DNA from: Streptacidiphilus albus JL83
Lineage (GTDB): Bacteria > Actinomycetota > Actinomycetes > Streptomycetales > Streptomycetaceae
Length of the DNA stretch: 64,000 nucleotides
Assembly: GCF_000744705.1 (NCBI RefSeq)
Contig: NZ_JQML01000001.1
Coordinates: forward strand, 8,504,017-8,568,016
Direction of reading: 5' to 3'
Shown: one piece after another, positions 59,817-64,000 of the stretch
How the letters are laid out: the number at the start of each line of letters is the position of its first letter
How positions within the stretch are numbered: position 1 is the stretch's first letter
Notes under the pieces: generated by a model
Told to the model about the DNA's origin: nothing
The model's input: the letters and a program-made list of their open reading frames with translations, nothing else
Database searches by the model: none
Position numbers and translations under genes: made by a program

Positions 59817-61031
59817 TCAGCGGAAGGACAGCTCGGCCAGCTGGTGGGCGGCCTTCCGACGGACCGCCGGAATCCGGGTGGCCAGGCGGATGCCCGTGTC
59901 GCGCAGCGCCCGTGCCGGGCGGCTGCGGAGGGTGGCCGCCCGGGTCATCCGGTCGGTGAGCGCGACCACCTCCTCCGCGACCGGGCGGCGGGTGGTCTCG
60001 TAGGCGTCCAGCACCGGCTCCGGCTCTCCGGCCAGTACCCGCGCCAGCAGCCGGCCCAGCAGCACCGCGTCCTGGATGCCGGTGTTCATGCCCTGGCCGC
60101 CGGCCGGGCTGTGGACGTGCGCGGCGTCCCCGGCCAGCAGCACCCTGCCGGAGCGGTAGTGCTCGGCCAGCCGGTGGTGCACCCGGAAGCGGGAGCTCCA
60201 CAGCAGCTCGCCGACCTCGAACCGGCCCCGTACCCCGCAGCTCTCCAGCACGGCCCGGACGTCCTCGACGCCGGGGTGCTGCGGGGCCTCGGCGACGGTG
60301 CCGACCACCCGGTAGCGGTTGTCCGCACCGCCGTCGGGGAGCGGCACCACCACGGTCACGCCCTCCGGGGCGAGGAACCCGCTCGCCCGGTCCCGGCTCA
60401 GCGGCCAGTCCATCCGGACATCGGCGAGTACGAAGGAACTGGCGTAGGCGTCCCCGAGGAAGCCGATCCCGGCCTGTTCGCGAACGGTGCTGTGCATCCC
60501 GTCCGCGCCGATCAGGTACTGGGTGCGCAGGGTGCCGGACACGCCCTCGGCGTCGACGTAGCCGACGGTGACCCCGGTGCCGTCGTCGGTGTGCCCGGTG
60601 ACCCGGCAGTGGCGGACGACCTTGCCGCCGACGGCCAGGAACCGGGCCAGCAGCACGGCCTCGGTCACGTCCTGAGGAACCGTCAGGGCGAACGGGTAGG
60701 CCGTGGGCAGCTCGCCGAAGTCGAGCGAGGCCAGTGTCCGGCCGCCGCTGCTGAGGGTGAAGGTGGGAACCACCAGGCCGTGCTCGCAGAGCTCGTCGGC
60801 GAGGCCGATCTCGGCGAGCACCTCCAGCGTCCGGGCGTGGACCAGGCAGGCCCGGGAGGTGTTGGCGCCCTCGGCCTGCTGGTCGAGCAGCAGGACGTCG
60901 ACCCCGGCGTCGGCCAGGACGACGGCGGCGGACAGCCCGGCCGGGCCGGCGCCGACGACGACCACCGAGGCGGAGTCCGGCACAACGGAGACGGTGGTGC
61001 TGGAAGGTGCGGTGGTGGGTCGGCTGTTCAT
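59817..61031 (-). CDS. FAD-dependent aromatic monooxygenase (PHBH/TetX type)
   Basis: A 404-residue class A flavoprotein hydroxylase. The FAD fold is V-V-V-G-A-G-P-A-G-L-S-A near residues 24-35, the second site D-G-M-H-S-T-V-R is in the middle (about 178-185), and G-D-A-A-H-V-H-S-P-A-G-G-Q-G-M-N is the conserved C-terminal flavin contact. Substrates are usually phenols or polyketides. GAGGGAG precedes ATG 61031. The divergent TetR gene and two GCCAAC-N4-GTTGGC operators suggest induction by the substrate. Confidence 0.92.
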   Translation of the reverse strand: MNSRPTTAPSSTTVSVVPDSASVVVVGAGPAGLSAAVVLADAGVDVLLLDQQAEGANTSRACLVHARTLEVLAEIGLADELCEHGLVVPTFTLSSGGRTLASLDFGELPTAYPFALTVPQDVTEAVLLARFLAVGGKVVRHCRVTGHTDDGTGVTVGYVDAEGVSGTLRTQYLIGADGMHSTVREQAGIGFLGDAYASSFVLADVRMDWPLSRDRASGFLAPEGVTVVVPLPDGGADNRYRVVGTVAEAPQHPGVEDVRAVLESCGVRGRFEVGELLWSSRFRVHHRLAEHYRSGRVLLAGDAAHVHSPAGGQGMNTGIQDAVLLGRLLARVLAGEPEPVLDAYETTRRPVAEEVVALTDRMTRAATLRSRPARALRDTGIRLATRIPAVRRKAAHQLAELSFR

Positions 61032-61058
61032 GGGAACTCCCTCTGCCAACGTCCGTGG

Positions 61059-61074
61059 GCCAACGCCTGTTGGC
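61059..61074. promoter_or_regulatory. TetR operator, site 1
   Basis: GCCAAC-GCCT-GTTGGC, perfect 6-4-6 inverted repeat close to the monooxygenase start. Confidence 0.75.
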
Positions 61075-61102
61075 ACAACCGTAGACCCGCCCCGGCTGGA
61101 TA

Positions 61103-61118
61103 GTCAACGGGCGTTGGC
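61103..61118. promoter_or_regulatory. TetR operator, site 2
   Basis: GTCAAC-GGGC-GTTGGC, same geometry with one mismatch, overlapping the tetR promoter just before its -10 box. Confidence 0.7.
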
Positions 61119-61119
61119 C

Positions 61120-61125
61120 TACGAT
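61120..61125 (+). promoter_or_regulatory. -10 box of leaderless tetR transcript
   Basis: TACGAT lies 7 nt before ATG 61133. Confidence 0.55.
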
Positions 61126-61132
61126 TGTTGGC

Positions 61133-61714
61133 ATGAGTACCGACACGACCGGTCGCCGTTCCGACGCGACCCGGGCCGCGATTCTGGAGGCCGCCCGACG
61201 GCGGTTCGCGGCCGAGGGGTTCGCCAAGGCGACCATCCGGGCGATCGCCGCCGACGCGGAGATCGACCCCTCGATGGTGATGCGCTACTACGGCAGCAAG
61301 GACGGGCTGTTCGCCGCCGCCGTCGACATCGACCTGCGCCTGCCCGACCTCGGCGCGGCCGACCCCGAGACCTTGGGGGAGGTGCTGCTCCAGCACTTCC
61401 TGGACCTCTGGGAGCACCCCGCCAACGGCGGCACCCTGCTCACCCTGCTGCGCTCGGCCGTCACCGACGAGGCGACCGCCGTGCGGTTCCGTCGGGTCTT
61501 CGGCGAGCAGGTCGCGCCGGCGGTGCTCCGCTTCGCGGAGCCCGCCGATGCGGAGCGCCGGGCCGGCCTGGTCGCCAGCCAGTTGCTCGGTCTGGCCCTC
61601 TGCCGCCACGTGCTGCGACTGCCGCCGGTGGTGGCCATGAGCCAGGCCCAACTGGTCGCCGATGTCGGCCCGGTGATCCAGCGCTACCTGAGCTCGCCGC
61701 CGGCCTCCTGCTGA
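61133..61714 (+). CDS. TetR family transcriptional regulator
   Basis: A 193-residue repressor. The HTH (about residues 12-58) includes A-T-I-R-A-I-A-A-D-A-E-I-D-P-S-M-V-M-R-Y-Y, with an unusual M-V-M-R in the recognition helix, typical of a TetR subgroup. The C-terminal domain (TetR_C-like, ADPETLGEVLLQHFLDLW) binds an unknown ligand. It is divergent from the flavin monooxygenase and leaderless; operator site 2 overlaps its promoter, so it should repress itself as well. Confidence 0.92.
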   Translation: MSTDTTGRRSDATRAAILEAARRRFAAEGFAKATIRAIAADAEIDPSMVMRYYGSKDGLFAAAVDIDLRLPDLGAADPETLGEVLLQHFLDLWEHPANGGTLLTLLRSAVTDEATAVRFRRVFGEQVAPAVLRFAEPADAERRAGLVASQLLGLALCRHVLRLPPVVAMSQAQLVADVGPVIQRYLSSPPASC

Positions 61715-61725
61715 GCGCCCGCGTC

Positions 61726-62031
61726 CTACTCGGCGCCGGGGCGCTCGGGATGCTCGGAGCGCTCGGTCAGGGCGGGGCGCAGCAGCCGGGCGAGGTTGAC
61801 CCCGTAGCCGATGCCGAAGCTGTGGGGCGTGAACAGGGTCTCGTTGTCCGGGTCCCAGAACTCGGCGCGGACCCTGGCCGGGGTGGGCGGCCGGAAGTCG
61901 TAGGGCAGCCCGAGGATCCGCCCGTGCCAGGTGCGGTCCTCGCCGGCCTTGCCCAGTTCCTTCGCGACGGCGGCCCCGGCCAGGGCTCCGACGGCCACCA
62001 GCACCAGGTTCATGGTTCGTTCGTTGGTCAT
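61726..62031 (-). CDS. DUF5808 domain membrane protein
   Basis: A 101-residue protein. One N-terminal helix (L-V-L-V-A-V-G-A-L-A-G-A-A-V-A) precedes the DUF5808 domain, recognised by R-T-W-H-G-R-I-L-G-L-P-Y-D-F-R-P-P-T and N-E-T-L-F-T-P-H-S-F-G-I-G-Y-G-V-N-L-A-R. Function unknown. ATG 62031 is used; a second ATG at 62013 is close to the helix and could also serve. Convergent with tetR, 11 nt apart. Confidence 0.85.
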   Translation of the reverse strand: MTNERTMNLVLVAVGALAGAAVAKELGKAGEDRTWHGRILGLPYDFRPPTPARVRAEFWDPDNETLFTPHSFGIGYGVNLARLLRPALTERSEHPERPGAE

Positions 62032-62166
62032 GGTCCGACTGTAGGCCGGGCGCCGGGCCGGGGACATCGTGCTGCCACCCCTCCGGGTGCCGCGCCCGTG
62101 CCTGGCCCGCGCGCTACTCCGCGACGCACACTCACCCGCGCGGCTCGGCATGGCTAGGAGCGTGAG

Positions 62167-62252
62167 TCAGTAATGGACAACTGGCCGGGTGATCGTGATC
62201 GGCGGGAGGTCTGCCCAGCCCTCGGCCGTGGTGGAGATCGACGTCGGGTCGA
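62167..62252 (-). other. Possible gene remnant after the acetyltransferase pseudogene
   Basis: In the minus strand, after the pseudogene stop, a frame ending L-P-P-I-T-I-T-R-P-V-V-H-Y with a natural-looking preceding T-D-L-I-D-P-T-S-I-S-T-T reads through to TGA at 62167. No start is visible and the upstream part is a shadow. It may be the tail of a decayed gene; I give it little weight. Confidence 0.25.
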
Positions 62253-63016
62253 TCAGGTCGGTCCAGCTGAGCTGAGGGAGTGCCGGATCCAGACGTTCGG
62301 CTCGACGTAGCTCACCACGTCCCGATCCGGAAGACAGTGCGCCGGAACAAGGCCGCTTGGCACCAGGACGGGGCCCTCGATGTCGAAGGGCATACCGGTC
62401 CAGCCGCGCCACTGCACCATGGACCCGGTGACCGTCATGGAACACGGTGCGATTGAATCGATCACACCGCCCGCCCGGACATGGGTCCGCAGCCAGGGGT
62501 CGGCAGGCAGGCCGTCCGCCCGGGTGCGCAGCGCGTATTCGCGCATCGGGGTACCGGGTTCGAGGTGTTTGCCGGTCGGCCGGACCGGAGCGACGAGCTC
62601 GACGAAACCGCGCGAGCGCGCGTTCTCACGCATCGCGGCAAGCATCGTCGCGGAGAGACCATGACCCAGCTGGTCGGCCCGCACAGTGACGTCGATCGCG
62701 CTGACAGTGTCTACGCTCGTTCCAGTCCGCTGGTCCCGGAACGCCCAGACCAGCACCTGGTCCCGCCCGCCGGCAGCTCGCCGCGCCCTTCCTGGTGCAG
62801 TGCGAACGGGACGCTGTGGCCGCGGGCCACAACCACGCCGTCCGGGTCGGTCGCCACCAGAGTGAACTCCGGAAAGACCTCACTGATCTGCCCGAAATGC
62901 GATCGTCCGACCAGGTCGTTCAGGATGAACTCCGGCCAGGTGTCAGCGAACCAGAGCGACGTGGCCAACTGCGGCCGCTCGGCGAGGGTGGTGATGACGA
63001 CGTCCATGTGGCGCAT
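62253..63016 (-). pseudogene. GNAT-type N-acetyltransferase, frameshifted
   Basis: Two minus-strand frames together match one streptomycete acetyltransferase. The first (63016 or 63007 down to the TAG at 62711) gives MDVVITTLAERPQL through HSVPFALHQEGRGELPAGG and then loses sense; the second picks up D-Q-V-L-V-W-A-F-R-D-Q-R-T-G and continues through V-S-A-I-D-V-T-V-R-A and E-P-N-V-W-I-R-H to 62253. The break is in the run TCCCGCCCGC (62761-62770), where one base is missing or added. Either a real pseudogene or a sequencing error. Confidence 0.8.
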
Positions 63017-63317
63017 GCTAGCGCGCCTACGGGTTCCCCTGCCCGACAGATATGTAGGCGCCACCGCTGCCCATCCTCGTGATCTTTCGTGCGGGATGAT
63101 GGCGGCGTTGTGGGGATGGGCTGTTCGAGGACGATGGGCTTGCCGAAGATGCTGTCCCCCGGGCAATGGGCACGCTCCGAGTGGAGAAGCGTGTCGGGTC
63201 GCACCCGCGCGTCCGCGTCCAGGGCGACGGTGGAGGGGCACGGGAAGCTCTTCGAGCGCTGGAGCGCGGTTGAAGGTGGCATGGCCAGTCATTCGCCGGG
63301 GTTCCCGGCAGTGGCGT
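63017..63317. other. Intergenic interval, no supported gene
   Basis: Both strands have open frames without family resemblance or ribosome-binding sites. The composition is slightly less GC-rich than the rest of the window. It may hold decayed sequence linked to the neighbouring pseudogene. Confidence 0.35.
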
Positions 63318-63941
63318 TCAGGCGGCGGTCGTGCGCCCGAGGTAGGTCAGCGGGCCCGGGGCCGGGACGGCGAGTTCGTGGAAGCCCAGCCGGTCGTAGA
63401 ACGCCCGGGCCGGGGCGTTGGCGGTGGCCATCCCCAGGTGGACGCGCGGCACGCCCCGGGCGTGCAGCGCCGCCAGGAACGCCGTCATCAGCTCCCGTCC
63501 GTGGCCCCGACGCTGGTGGTCGGGCAGCAGGTCGATGTGGAGGTGGGCCGGGTGGTCGGCCAACTCCCTTACCAGCATCCGTTCCGGACGGTGCATCAGG
63601 TCGACCATCACCTCGGCGGGGGTTTCCGCCGTTCGGTCGGAGCGCGGGTACCGAAGCGCCAACCCGGGCAGCCACTGCGCTCGGTAGCGCTCGACGAAGA
63701 GCGGCGTGTCGGCGGTGCCGACGATGTAGCCCACGGCACGTTCACCGTCGTCCAGCACGAAGGCCAACTCCGGTTCCAGGTAGGCGTAGGGCGCGGCGAA
63801 GATGCTCGGCAGCAGCTCCAGGTCGGGGTAGAGGTGCCGCGAGTCGCCGCCCTGGTGCGCGGTCCGGACGCAGATGTCGAACAGGGCGTCCCGGTCATCG
63901 GGCTGGTACGGCCGGACGAAGGCCCGCGAGGTAGTGGTCAT
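63318..63941 (-). CDS. GNAT family N-acetyltransferase
   Basis: A 207-residue acetyltransferase. The acetyl-CoA loop is Q-R-R-G-H-G-R-E-L-M-T-A-F near residues 144-156, and the C-terminal N-A-P-A-R-A-F-Y-D-R-L-G-F-H-E is standard. V-G-Y-I-V-G-T-A-D-T-P with the following Tyr/Trp-rich segment is a feature of the subgroup related to the acetyltransferase domain found in O-GlcNAcase-like proteins. Substrate unknown. Complete within the window, 59 nt before its end. Confidence 0.88.
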   Translation of the reverse strand: MTTTSRAFVRPYQPDDRDALFDICVRTAHQGGDSRHLYPDLELLPSIFAAPYAYLEPELAFVLDDGERAVGYIVGTADTPLFVERYRAQWLPGLALRYPRSDRTAETPAEVMVDLMHRPERMLVRELADHPAHLHIDLLPDHQRRGHGRELMTAFLAALHARGVPRVHLGMATANAPARAFYDRLGFHELAVPAPGPLTYLGRTTAA

Positions 63942-64000
63942 GGGCCGATGATGATCTATCTGGGAGCGCTCACACAAGGCCCGCGCGACCCCCGTCCTGA

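Noticed and set aside
63017-63317. Possible transposase remnant near the acetyltransferase pseudogene
   Set aside because: No DDE motif, terminal inverted repeat or target duplication could be seen.

Overview
This 64-kb window comes from a very GC-rich linear-genome-type actinomycete, almost certainly a member of the Streptomycetaceae. Support for this includes a mycothiol ligase (mshC), a two-domain germacradienol/geosmin synthase, a GH46 chitosanase with a Streptomyces-style palindromic operator, a deazaflavin (F420)-type oxidoreductase, and many genes whose start codon sits 6-8 nt after a TAnnnT-type -10 box (leaderless transcripts). Nearly all of it is ordinary chromosomal gene content. 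No complete insertion sequence, prophage, CRISPR array, rRNA or tRNA gene was found.

Layout. 1-5.6 kb: a LysR fragment, a Nudix-like protein, and the conserved block phosphatase / DUF3090 / SCO1664-type kinase-fold protein / mshC. 5.6-13.6 kb: an HpnB-like glycosyltransferase, a Glu/Asp racemase, a divergent NodB-fold protein, a spermidine-synthase-like protein, an O-methyltransferase, a nucleosidase, a TetR/deazaflavin oxidoreductase pair with palindromic operators, an orphan dhaM and an acetyltransferase. 13.7-20.6 kb: an acyl-CoA dehydrogenase behind a KstR-type operator, a fluoride riboswitch with crcB-DUF190-crcB, a soluble Ser/Thr kinase, and a nitronate monooxygenase/acyl-CoA ligase operon. 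20.6-29.5 kb: secreted chitosanase, a DJ-1 protein, a Tat-exported GH47 mannosidase, ApbE, NDH-2, a HipA-like kinase with DUF3037, MarR and purB.

29.6-37 kb is a small terpene locus: a class I terpene cyclase of unknown product, a methyltransferase, geosmin synthase and a divergent 923-residue AAA-type ATPase of the LuxR-LAL kind that lacks the usual C-terminal HTH. 37-49 kb holds a DUF1275 membrane protein, peroxiredoxin, HAD phosphatase, HxlR/DoxX pair, a Cys-rich pentapeptide-repeat protein, a secreted sedolisin (S53), phosphoglucomutase, DedA and an LCP ligase. 49-50.2 kb is an M-box (Mg2+) leader followed by two small overlapping ORFs and mgtC. 50.2-56 kb has an oxidoreductase, an AraC gene bracketed by related hairpins, two paralogous small secreted proteins, and a two-gene operon whose products share an uncharacterised FVD-x-P motif. 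56-64 kb is dominated by regulator/target pairs (TetR/SnoaL, AraC, TetR/flavin monooxygenase, each TetR pair with readable operators), DinB and DoxX-like proteins, a frameshifted acetyltransferase pseudogene and an intact one.

Most interesting for follow-up: (i) the fluoride locus, where the aptamer's 3' strand can pair with the ribosome-binding site of a 25-codon leader ORF overlapping crcB, and where crcB appears to be one C short in a CCGGCC tract; (ii) the M-box leader of mgtC with two nested small ORFs; (iii) the paired secreted cysteine-containing microproteins; (iv) the FVD-motif operon; (v) the HTH-less ATPase divergent from geosmin synthase.
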